From an uncultured Elusimicrobia bacterium (GTDB lineage: Bacteria; Elusimicrobiota; Elusimicrobia; Elusimicrobiales; UBA9959), in assembly GCA_903879915.1 (NCBI GenBank), contig CAIRNJ010000081.1, positions 1 through 37,673 of the forward strand: a DNA stretch of 37,673 bases, read 5' to 3'. This document shows positions 16,646 to 24,200 of the stretch, piece by piece (position 1 is the stretch's first letter; the number at the start of each line of letters is the position of its first letter). Both the position numbers and the translations under genes were made by a program. The notes under the pieces were generated by a model. The model saw only the letters and a program-made list of their open reading frames with translations, ran no database searches and had not been told where the DNA came from.

Positions 16646-18157
16646 CTAATCCCTCGAGATCGCGTCCAGCGGCGTGATGCGCGCGGCCACCCGCATGGGG
16701 TACAGCGCGGCCGCTATGGTAACGCCCAGCAGCTGCAGGGCCGTAAGGGCCACGCCTGACAGGCTCAGCAGCGGGTTGAAGAAATTCCCGCCGTAAAGCA
16801 GCTGCAGCATGTCGTTGTCGGTGGTTATCCGCAGCAGCGGGATAACGCGAACCGCCGCTATGCCGGCCAGTATGCCGAAGCCGCCGAAGACCGCCGACAG
16901 CACGCCCGTCTCGCACAGGAACATGCCGGCGACGAAGGGTTTCTGGGCGCCCACCGCCCGCATCATGCCCAGCTCCGACGCGCGCTCCAGCGCGGACATG
17001 GTAAGCGTGTTCACTATGATGATAACCGCCACGCAGAACAGCAGCGTCACGAAGATGAACAGCGCGCTCTTTATTATCAGCGCCATGCTGCCTATCGGCC
17101 CGGAGGCCTTGCTCCACGGCACGGCGTGCACGCCGGTCCCGGCCGCGGCAAGGGCGCCGTTGAGCCGCGCCAGGGCGGGCCGGTACTCCACGCCCGGGTT
17201 GACCCTGAGGAAAACCGCGTTATAGGTGCCGTCTTCCGCGCTTTTGACCGCCTGTTTCGCCGCCTTGATCGGCTGCGGCGCTTTTTTATAGGCGGTCACC
17301 ATCATATCGCCGCCGAACAGCGAATCGAGGTCGGAGCCTTCCAGCCCCAGCAGTTTTTTCTCCTCTTTGGGCACCTGCGCGGCCATATCGGCCGCCGTGA
17401 AATAGCCCAGGCATTCGCGGTAGGATTCTATGTCCACCAGGCAGAAATGGCCGAAGATCTTGTTAAGGGCCCCGTAGCGCACTATCCCTTTTATCGGGAA
17501 GCGGATGTCGCTGGTGGAATTTATGCCGCTGGTCATACCCAGCATCACCACGCTGCTCGAGACCGGCAGGGAGGCGATATCCGCCAGCGCTTCCGGGCTC
17601 AGGTTCTCTTTTACCACCTTGCCGCCCTCGGGCAGGAACCAGATGTTGTAAAAATTATAGAACTCGCTGCGCTGGGAATCCGGGAACAGCATGGCCCGCT
17701 CGCCCTGGGCCGGGTAATTGCCTTCCACCACAGTAAGATTATCCGGGAACATCTTCCGGTACGCGGCGAAATCCACGCCGATAAGGTACGCGAAGCCCGG
17801 CGTCGAGGTTTTTTCGTCCAGCAGCATGGCCAGGTTCTTGCCCACCGGCAGGTAGCTGCGCACGTACGGCTGCGCGGCCAGCACTTTTTTTATTTCCTTG
17901 TAGCTGTTTATCGGCTCGATGCTCGAGCCCATCATGTTCATCAGGATATTGTCGGTCTTCTGCCCGTCGCTGATGAGCACGATGTCGCCCATGAAGCCGT
18001 CGATGATGTTCTTTTCTATGCCGGCCGCCATGCCGGAAATAACGCCGTTGCCCAGCGTCATCAGGAAGGCGCCCGTAAAAAGGATCACCCCTATCACGAG
18101 GCTTTTTCCCTTGTGGCGCAGCAGGTTGCGCCAGGCGATGGTGAAGATAAGCCTCAT
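16646..18157 (-). CDS. ABC transporter permease, FtsX/LolC-E type (first permease)
   Basis: 503 aa with the same architecture as its neighbour: N-terminal helix (about 20-40) preceded by IAWRNLLRHKGKSL, periplasmic domain (about 45-370), then three helices with NTLTMSALERASELGMMRAV. The ATG overlaps the ATPase stop by four bases (ATGA), so translation is coupled. Two different permeases with one ATPase matches the LolC/LolE plus LolD arrangement rather than the single-chain MacB. The substrate is not shown by sequence. Confidence 0.93.
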   Translation of the reverse strand: MRLIFTIAWRNLLRHKGKSLVIGVILFTGAFLMTLGNGVISGMAAGIEKNIIDGFMGDIVLISDGQKTDNILMNMMGSSIEPINSYKEIKKVLAAQPYVRSYLPVGKNLAMLLDEKTSTPGFAYLIGVDFAAYRKMFPDNLTVVEGNYPAQGERAMLFPDSQRSEFYNFYNIWFLPEGGKVVKENLSPEALADIASLPVSSSVVMLGMTSGINSTSDIRFPIKGIVRYGALNKIFGHFCLVDIESYRECLGYFTAADMAAQVPKEEKKLLGLEGSDLDSLFGGDMMVTAYKKAPQPIKAAKQAVKSAEDGTYNAVFLRVNPGVEYRPALARLNGALAAAGTGVHAVPWSKASGPIGSMALIIKSALFIFVTLLFCVAVIIIVNTLTMSALERASELGMMRAVGAQKPFVAGMFLCETGVLSAVFGGFGILAGIAAVRVIPLLRITTDNDMLQLLYGGNFFNPLLSLSGVALTALQLLGVTIAAALYPMRVAARITPLDAISRD

Positions 18158-18840
18158 GCGGCCGCGGGTTCCTTTTCAAGAAGCCCGTCCTTGATCTTTA
18201 CTATGCGCCGGGCGTATTTAAGCACGTTGGCGTCGTGCGTGGAGAAGATGAAAGTAGTATGCTCCAGCTCGTTCATCCGGCGCATCAGCTCCAGTATGGA
18301 GGCGCCGGTGACGGAGTCGAGGTTCGCGGTGGGCTCGTCGGCCAGCACGATGTCCGGGTTGGTCACCAGCGCCCTGGCTATGGCCACGCGCTGGCGCTGG
18401 CCGCCGGAGAGCTCCGCCGGGCGGTGCGCGGCGTGCTCCTTGAGCCCCACCTCTTCTATAAGCTGGTCGGCGCGCCGGCGCGCCTCGGCGGCGGAACGTT
18501 TCATCAGCAGCAGCGGAAATTCTATGTTCTCTATCACGTCCAGCACCGGGATAAGGTTAAAGGTCTGGAAGATAAAGCCTATCTTGTTGAGGCGGATATC
18601 GGTTATCTGCCTGTCGCTCAGCGCGGTTATTTCCCGCCCCCCCACCTTGACGCTGCCGGCGGTGGCGTAGTCTATGCAGCCTATGACGTTGAGCAGCGTG
18701 GTCTTGCCGCTGCCGGAAGGGCCTATGATGCTCATAAAATCGCCTTCCGCCACTGTGAGGTCCACCCCGCGCAGGGCGGGCACGACGGTGCTGCCGAGGG
18801 AATAATCTTTCCTCAGCGCGCTGATCTCTATAATGTTCAT
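18154..18840 (-). CDS. ABC transporter ATP-binding protein (LolD/MacB type)
   Basis: 228 aa. Walker A GPSGSGKT (40-47), Q-loop Gln92, signature LSGGQRQRVAIARAL (144-158), Walker B IVLADE (164-169) and switch His202 are all intact. The length and the phrase TFNLIPVLDVIENIEFPLLL are typical of the LolD/MacB/FtsE group that works with FtsX-type permeases. It is the first gene of the five-gene cluster. There is no visible Shine-Dalgarno, and the terminator-like hairpin of the upstream citrate lyase operon lies only 37 bases before the ATG. Confidence 0.95.
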   Translation of the reverse strand: MNIIEISALRKDYSLGSTVVPALRGVDLTVAEGDFMSIIGPSGSGKTTLLNVIGCIDYATAGSVKVGGREITALSDRQITDIRLNKIGFIFQTFNLIPVLDVIENIEFPLLLMKRSAAEARRRADQLIEEVGLKEHAAHRPAELSGGQRQRVAIARALVTNPDIVLADEPTANLDSVTGASILELMRRMNELEHTTFIFSTHDANVLKYARRIVKIKDGLLEKEPAAA

Positions 18841-18876
18841 ATTTTTATTGCACCCGGGGCTTTGCCGTTAAAACCG

Positions 18877-18901
18877 CGGGGGAGCGCTCAGCGCTCCCCC
18901 G
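18877..18901 (-). terminator. Hairpin terminator after the citrate lyase operon
   Basis: An 11-bp perfect GC-rich stem (18877-18887 with 18891-18901) with a 3-base loop, placed just past the large-subunit stop at 18910. On the minus strand it is followed by GCGGTTTTAA, a short T-run four bases from the stem, so termination may be incomplete. It separates the citrate lyase operon from the ABC cluster. Confidence 0.6.
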
Positions 18902-18909
18902 TGTATCCG

Positions 18910-20739
18910 TCAGAGGTCGGTCATGTAGGCTATCTCGTCGTAAGGAGTGCGGTACAGCGGCTGCTTCAGCCTTTTCTGGTCGAAGATATGGCCGAAGATG
19001 CCGATGGAGCGCCCCACCACGAACAGCGCGTTCAGGCAGCCCATGGCCACGATGTTATCGATCTCTTCCTTCGCGAAAGAGCCGCAGCTGTTGAGCATGT
19101 CGACGAAGCAGATGCCTATGCAGCCGTCCACGTTCAGGATCAGGTTGCCTTTCTTGGACGACGTGATCTTCTCCACTTCCAGCGCGTAGTCCAGCAGTTC
19201 CGTCTTCCTGAAATGCTTCCGGCAGAACGCCTTCAGCTGCGTCACGCGCATGTCGGGGTTGGAGATGCTCTTCACCCTGTGGCCGATGCCCGGGATGTTA
19301 AGCCCCTTCTCCTTCATGTCGCGCACGAACTGCGCCGGCGTGAGGCCGGAATCCCTGGCGCGCTTGAAGTTCTGCGCCGCGTCGTCTATGGCGCCGCCGA
19401 AGCGCGGGCCGATGGTAAGCAGGCCCGAAGCCAGCGCCGAGATGATGTCCTTGCCCGCCCGCGCCGCCACTATGGCGTTATGCGCGCCGGACACCGCGGG
19501 GCCGTGGTCGGCCACCAGCATCAGCGCCGTTTCAAGGAAGCTGCGGCCGTAGGCCGGCAGGTCGCGCTTGAACCAGAGCAGGCCTATCACGCCGCCAAGC
19601 CCCATGCCGCTGTCCAGCACTTTCGAGATCGGCATATTGCAGTATTCCAGCTCTTCCTTCTTCTCGTTGGAGATGGTGTTGATGAACGTGGTGGCCTTGC
19701 GGATCTTCCCCTCTTTCATCGCCTGCGCGAAGTCCATCGGCAGCGCCGGGGCGGCTACTTCCGCCGCGGGCTTTATGGCGCCTTTCTTCACCAGCTTCTC
19801 GTAAGTCTTCTTTATCATCACGCCGTAGTCGTCGAACGAGTCCGGCACTATGGCGCCGGCGGCCTTCAGCGCCCTGTTCTTCGCCTCGGCGGTCTCCAGG
19901 TCGGAGCCGGCTTTGGCGCCGGCGTGGCCGAACTGCACGCCCGCCGGGAACATCTTGGAGCAGGTGCCGGTGACCCAGATCACCAGCGGCTTCTTTACCG
20001 CGCCGCTCTTGAGGGCGTCCACTATGCGCAGCTCCTCGGTGCCGCCTATCTCGCCCAGGGCCACGATCAGCTTCACTTCCGGTATGGCCTCGTAGCGCAG
20101 GATGTGCTCGAGCAGCGTCGATCCCGGGTAGGCGTCGCCGCCTATGGCTATGCCCTCGTAAAGGCCGTCGGTGTTGCGGGCTATGATGTTGTAGCACTCG
20201 TTGGAAAGCCCGCCCGACTTGGACACGAAGCCCACGGAGCCGGGCCTGTGCAGCTTGGATTCCACTATGTTCTCGTAGGTGCCGGCGGTGTTGGCTATCT
20301 TGAAGCAGCCGGCCTTGATGCCGCCCACGGTGGCCGGCCCTATCACCATCTTGTCGAGCTTCTTGGCGGTGGCGGCCAGGATCCGGGCGCGGCGCTCCGG
20401 TATGCCCTCGGCTATCACGGCCACGGTGCGGATGTTCTTGTGCTCCAGCGCTTCCATGCTCGAGGCGAACGCGCTGCGGAAGGAAGCGAAGTTCACGCAC
20501 ACGTCCGCCTTCGGGTGGTTCTCGGCGGCCCTGGCCAGCGTCCGGTACATGGGCAGCAGTATCTCCCCTTTCCCGAAGAAGGCCTTGTGCACGCCTTCGC
20601 GGCCCGGGTCCACTATGGCGGCCACCGACGGCACCTTGCGCCCGCAGGCGTAGTCGAAGTCCAGCATGCGCTGGATGGCGTTGGTGTGGTAGCCGTAAAC
20701 TATAGCTGTGGTGTCTTTGGTGAAAAGTTCAGGTTTCAT
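18910..20739 (-). CDS. aclA: ATP citrate lyase, large subunit (CoA-ligase and citrate-synthase-like domains)
   Basis: 609 aa, close to the length of AclA of green sulfur bacteria (and of the subunit called ACLB in plants). The N-terminal half is a succinyl-CoA-synthetase-like CoA-binding/ligase part with the phosphohistidine motif QFGHAGAKAG (His272) and SKSGGLSNE. The C-terminal half (about 340-609) is the citrate-synthase-like lyase domain with DHGPAVSGAH (411-420), IGPRFGGAIDDAA and GIGHRVKSISNPD (484-496). The enzyme splits citrate with ATP and CoA into acetyl-CoA and oxaloacetate in the cytosol. The ATG overlaps the small-subunit stop by four bases and has GGGAGG upstream. It is the last gene of the aconitase-aclB-aclA operon. 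Confidence 0.96.
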   Translation of the reverse strand: MKPELFTKDTTAIVYGYHTNAIQRMLDFDYACGRKVPSVAAIVDPGREGVHKAFFGKGEILLPMYRTLARAAENHPKADVCVNFASFRSAFASSMEALEHKNIRTVAVIAEGIPERRARILAATAKKLDKMVIGPATVGGIKAGCFKIANTAGTYENIVESKLHRPGSVGFVSKSGGLSNECYNIIARNTDGLYEGIAIGGDAYPGSTLLEHILRYEAIPEVKLIVALGEIGGTEELRIVDALKSGAVKKPLVIWVTGTCSKMFPAGVQFGHAGAKAGSDLETAEAKNRALKAAGAIVPDSFDDYGVMIKKTYEKLVKKGAIKPAAEVAAPALPMDFAQAMKEGKIRKATTFINTISNEKKEELEYCNMPISKVLDSGMGLGGVIGLLWFKRDLPAYGRSFLETALMLVADHGPAVSGAHNAIVAARAGKDIISALASGLLTIGPRFGGAIDDAAQNFKRARDSGLTPAQFVRDMKEKGLNIPGIGHRVKSISNPDMRVTQLKAFCRKHFRKTELLDYALEVEKITSSKKGNLILNVDGCIGICFVDMLNSCGSFAKEEIDNIVAMGCLNALFVVGRSIGIFGHIFDQKRLKQPLYRTPYDEIAYMTDL

Positions 20740-22004
20740 TTCTTTTTGCCTCCCAGGGCCATTGAAACTACCGAGGTCATGTGGGTTTCGGGCCCGTAGA
20801 CCTCGATGGGCACGCCGAGCGTGGCCCCCAGTTTGCGCATGTTGTCCAGGCCTTCCTTGTAGTTGGGCCCGCCGCGCCGCACGTAGATCTTCACCTTGTT
20901 CTCGACAAGTTTCGTCCTGTACTCGGTGAGGGCCTTTATGATGCCCTTGAAGGTCTTGGCCACGTCGGTGAAGTTGGCTATGCCGCCGCCTATTATCAGC
21001 ACCTTGCCTTTAACGGTGTTCTCGCGCGTCATCAGGTCAAGAACGGTCCTGGCGTACTGGTAGGTATCCTCGGCCGACGGATCGCCCGAATATTCGCCGT
21101 AGTTGGCCAGCTCCCTGGAGTAGCCGAGGTCGCAGACGGTATCCGCGTAGATCACCGACGCGCCGCCGCCCGCCACCATGTTCCAGATGCGGCCCTTGGG
21201 GTTGAGCATGGTCAGCTTAAGGCTCGCGCCGGTCTTTTCGTCGAGGCTCCGGATGAAGTCCTCTTCCGGGGTATGCTTGGAGCCGAACGAGGCCGGGAAT
21301 TCCAGGCCGCCCCAGATCCTGGCGCATTCGAAGGCCGCGGTGTCGTCCACCCGCGCCACCAGGTCCAGCGGCACGATGTTGTCGCCGGAGAAAGTGAAGG
21401 GGTTGATCTCCAGGTAGGTGAAGCCGCCCTCGGCGTACACTTTATAAAGGGCTTTCACGAACTCGGCCACCTGCGCCGTGCGCGGGCCCAGGTCGGGCAT
21501 GTTCAGCTTAACGTCGTCGATGGAGGCCAGGATGGGCACCTCGGTCTCTTTTACGGCGCCCCAGTTCTCCTCCACGTAAATGCCGCCCTTGTCGGAGAGG
21601 TAGATGGTATCGCCGTCGCGGGCGGCGCGGATGGCCACGTAGCCTTCCTCGTCGTCCCGGTGGGGCGTGAAGGGCTCTATCAGGAAGTCCTGCAGCTCGC
21701 CGGTGGTATGCCCCACCGTCACCGTTTTGTTCATCCGCTCGGTTATCCACGCCCAGGCGGTCTTCCAGTCGGCGTTCAGGCACAACAGCCCGTGCTTGCC
21801 GCGCTTGCCGAACAGCTGGTCGGGCTTTACCACCAGCTTTTCTTTGGCCAGCCAGGGGTTGTCCTTTAAAAGTTTTTTGGGATCGGTATCCGGCCTGACC
21901 AGCGCCAGTTTTTTGGACCTGCCTTCGAAAGAAGGCAGGTATTTCGCCAGTCCGTCAAAAAGTATCTTCTTGCCTTCGTATTCTCTTATTCCGCGTTGTG
22001 CCAT
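20736..22004 (-). CDS. aclB: ATP citrate lyase, small subunit (ATP-grasp/citrate-binding)
   Basis: 422 aa. The N-terminal ATP-grasp half begins MAQRGIREYEGKKILFDGLA and contains KLVVKPDQLFGKRGKHGLL, typical of the ATP-binding subunit. The second half has LNPKGRIWNMVAGGGASVIY, ANYGEYSGDPSAEDTYQYAR and GKVLIIGGGIANFTDVAKTF, the citrate/phosphate-binding portion. The symbol follows Chlorobium usage, in which aclB is the small subunit; plants use the opposite letters. It has AAGGA before the ATG. A 71-base gap with a strong hairpin separates it from aconitase, and it overlaps the large subunit by 4 bases. Confidence 0.96.
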   Translation of the reverse strand: MAQRGIREYEGKKILFDGLAKYLPSFEGRSKKLALVRPDTDPKKLLKDNPWLAKEKLVVKPDQLFGKRGKHGLLCLNADWKTAWAWITERMNKTVTVGHTTGELQDFLIEPFTPHRDDEEGYVAIRAARDGDTIYLSDKGGIYVEENWGAVKETEVPILASIDDVKLNMPDLGPRTAQVAEFVKALYKVYAEGGFTYLEINPFTFSGDNIVPLDLVARVDDTAAFECARIWGGLEFPASFGSKHTPEEDFIRSLDEKTGASLKLTMLNPKGRIWNMVAGGGASVIYADTVCDLGYSRELANYGEYSGDPSAEDTYQYARTVLDLMTRENTVKGKVLIIGGGIANFTDVAKTFKGIIKALTEYRTKLVENKVKIYVRRGGPNYKEGLDNMRKLGATLGVPIEVYGPETHMTSVVSMALGGKKK

Positions 22005-22036
22005 GTTATTTTCCTTTTAGAGGGTGTCGAGCTTAA

Positions 22037-22065
22037 GCGCCGCGCGGGACCGGCCCGCGCGGCGC
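22037..22065. other. Strong intercistronic hairpin between aconitase and aclB
   Basis: A 12-bp all-GC perfect inverted repeat (22037-22048 with 22054-22065) with a 5-base loop, located after the aconitase stop and 32 bases before the aclB ATG. On the minus strand the stem is followed by TTAAGCTC, not a T-run, so it is unlikely to be an efficient terminator. It could stabilise the 3' end of the upstream mRNA segment or tune the amount of lyase relative to aconitase. Confidence 0.6.
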
Positions 22066-22075
22066 GCCTTTGGTT

Positions 22076-24010
22076 TTATTTGCCCGTCGTATGGTTAAGA
22101 AGGCCGCCCGCCGCCAGGATGGCCCGCTGGCGCGCCGACAGCGCGCAGACGCATTCTATCGAAGCGCCCGTGCGCCCGTTCCTGAGCATTACCGGCCTGC
22201 CCTCGGCCGCCGCGGCCCGCCAGTCCGCGCAGGTCAGCTTGTCGCCGGCCTGGATGGAGGCGTAATCAGCGGGGTTCCTGAAGGTCAGCGGCGCTATGCC
22301 GAAGTTAAGCAGGTTCGCCGCGTGGATGCGCTCGAAGGATTTCGCCGCCACCGCTTTCACGCCCAGGTACATCGGGCACATGGCGGCGTGCTCGCGGCTG
22401 GAGCCCTGGCCGTAGGATTCCCCCGCCACTATCACGTTATGCGCGTCCGCGGCCTTGCTTTCGAGGGCCCGTTTGGCGAAGGTGCCGTCCACGTTCTCGA
22501 ACACGTACTGCGCGTATTTCGGCACGTTGGAGCGGTATTTCAGCCGCGCCCCGGCGGGCATGATATGGTCGGTGGTGATCTTGTCCCCCACCACTATCAT
22601 CACCGCGCCGTTAAGCTGTTCCGGCATCCTGCCGTTCTTGGGCGGCTCGCCGATGTTAGGGCCGCGGAACACTTCGGTGCTCTTCAGTTCGGGAGCGGGC
22701 TTGATGAACATGGAGTCGTCCACCAGGAAGGCGGCCGGCTCTTTCACGTTGGGGTACGGGATGCCGGCCTTGCGGGGGTCGGTGAACTTGCCGGTCACGG
22801 CGGCCAGCGCGGCCACCTCGGGGCTCACCAGGTAAACCTGCGCGTCGGCGGTGCCGCTGCGGGCCTCGAAGTTGCGGTTCGAGGTGCGCAGGCTCACGCC
22901 GCCGCTCTTGGGCGAAAAGTGGTTGCCTATGCAGAAGCCGCAGGCGCTTTCCAGGATGCGCGCGCCTGAGTCCAGCAGGTTCGCGAGCGCCCCTTTGCGG
23001 GCCATCATCTGCAGCACCTGGCGCGAGCCGGGCGCCACGCCCAGGCTGACGCTGGCGTGCACTTTGCGGCCCTTCAGCACTTCGGCCGCGGTCATCATGT
23101 CCTTGTAGGAGGAATTGGTGCAGGAGCCTATGCAAACCTGGTCCACGGCCTTGCCTTCCAGCTCGGAGACCTTCTTCACTATGCCCGGGCTGTGAGGGCA
23201 GGCGGCCATCGGCTCTACGGCCGAAAGGTCCAGCTCTATCACGCGGTCGTACTTCGCGCTGCGGTCGGCCTTCAGCTCGCTCCAGTCGGCCTCGCGGCCC
23301 TGGGCCTTCATGAATTTCTTCGTAACGCCGTCGGACGGGAACACGGAACAGGTTACGCCCATCTCGGCGCCCATGTTGGCTATGGTGGCGCGCTGCGGCA
23401 CGGAAAGTTTCTTCACCCCGGGGCCGCCGTATTCCAGCATCACGCCCACGTTGCCTTTGGTGGACAGCAGCTCCAGCATCTTCAGCACCACGTCCTTGGC
23501 GGTCACCCACGGCTGCAGTTCGCCGGTAAGCTTCACCAGGTAAACTTTGGGGGCCGCGGTGTAGAACAGCCCGCCGCCCATCGCCACGGCCACGTCCAGG
23601 CCGCCGGCGCCTATGGCTATCTGGCCTATGCCGCCGCCGGTGGGAGTATGGGAATCGGAGCCCAGCAGCGTGGTGCCGGGCTTGCCGAAGCGCTCCAGGT
23701 GCACCTGGTGGCAGATGCCGTTGCCGGGGCGGGAATAGACCACTCCGTATTTAGCGGCCACGGTGGCCAGGTATTTGTGGTCGTCGGCGTTCTCAAAGCC
23801 CACCTGCACGGTATTGTGGTCCACGTACGAGACCGAAAGATCTGTTTTTATTTCCTTCAGGCCCATGGCTTCGAACTGCAGGTAGGCCATGGTGCCGGTG
23901 GCGTCCTGCGTAAGGGTCTGGTCTATGCGTATGCCTATCTCTTTGCCGGGCACGTAATCGCCTTCCCGCAGATGAGCGCTCATTATCTTTTCAATGATGT
24001 TCTGTCCCAT
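22076..24010 (-). CDS. acn: Aconitate hydratase (short monomeric bacterial type)
   Basis: 644 aa, the length of the compact aconitases of many anaerobes, shorter than AcnA (about 890) or AcnB (about 865). The 4Fe-4S ligands are Cys297 (CIGSCTNSS), Cys357 and Cys360 (ACGFCIGNHFSP; many relatives have GCGPC). Other active-site phrases are GSDSHTPTGGGIGQIAIGAG (118-137), TSNRNFEARSGT (376-387) and GQGSSREHAAMCPMYLGVKA. It interconverts citrate and isocitrate through cis-aconitate. As first gene of the operon it links isocitrate to ATP citrate lyase. The ATG at 24010 has AAGGAG 8 bases upstream and a well-formed promoter beyond. Confidence 0.96.
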   Translation of the reverse strand: MGQNIIEKIMSAHLREGDYVPGKEIGIRIDQTLTQDATGTMAYLQFEAMGLKEIKTDLSVSYVDHNTVQVGFENADDHKYLATVAAKYGVVYSRPGNGICHQVHLERFGKPGTTLLGSDSHTPTGGGIGQIAIGAGGLDVAVAMGGGLFYTAAPKVYLVKLTGELQPWVTAKDVVLKMLELLSTKGNVGVMLEYGGPGVKKLSVPQRATIANMGAEMGVTCSVFPSDGVTKKFMKAQGREADWSELKADRSAKYDRVIELDLSAVEPMAACPHSPGIVKKVSELEGKAVDQVCIGSCTNSSYKDMMTAAEVLKGRKVHASVSLGVAPGSRQVLQMMARKGALANLLDSGARILESACGFCIGNHFSPKSGGVSLRTSNRNFEARSGTADAQVYLVSPEVAALAAVTGKFTDPRKAGIPYPNVKEPAAFLVDDSMFIKPAPELKSTEVFRGPNIGEPPKNGRMPEQLNGAVMIVVGDKITTDHIMPAGARLKYRSNVPKYAQYVFENVDGTFAKRALESKAADAHNVIVAGESYGQGSSREHAAMCPMYLGVKAVAAKSFERIHAANLLNFGIAPLTFRNPADYASIQAGDKLTCADWRAAAAEGRPVMLRNGRTGASIECVCALSARQRAILAAGGLLNHTTGK

Positions 24011-24057
24011 GCGATGTTCTCCTTAATTAAAACCGGAAAGCCGCTATCTATATACAT

Positions 24058-24087
24058 ATAATAGAATAACGGCCGTTAGACATTCAA
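24058..24087 (-). promoter_or_regulatory. Promoter of the aconitase-citrate lyase operon
   Basis: On the minus strand, -35 TTGAAT (24087-24082) and -10 TATTAT (24063-24058) are separated by 18 bases, giving a leader of about 40 bases to the ATG at 24010. The spacer contains the palindrome annotated at 24067-24078. The rest of the gap 24088-24200 holds only the 3' flank of the pilM gene, with a weak 4-bp stem before TTTTT (about 24115-24134 read on the minus strand) and no gene that I can support. Confidence 0.6.
24067..24078. promoter_or_regulatory. Perfect 12-bp palindrome TAACGGCCGTTA, candidate operator
   Basis: A perfectly self-complementary 12-mer lying wholly inside the -35/-10 spacer of the aconitase promoter. 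A dimeric repressor bound here would block RNA polymerase directly. No regulator gene is adjacent, so the protein is unknown. Confidence 0.45.
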
Positions 24088-24200
24088 CTCTCATAGGGGA
24101 ACGTTCCGTGAATACAAAAAGCCCCGAAATCACGGGAGTTGCAGTTACAAGTCCCCGGCCGGCTATCGGACGGATCAGACAACAGGGGCACGGTAAACGG

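Noticed and set aside
18235-20799. Very long open frame on the plus strand across the ABC ATPase and aclA
   Set aside because: It is antisense to two genes with complete catalytic motifs. In GC-rich DNA the opposite strand often lacks stops. Its translation is rich in His, Gly, Arg and Val without any domain.
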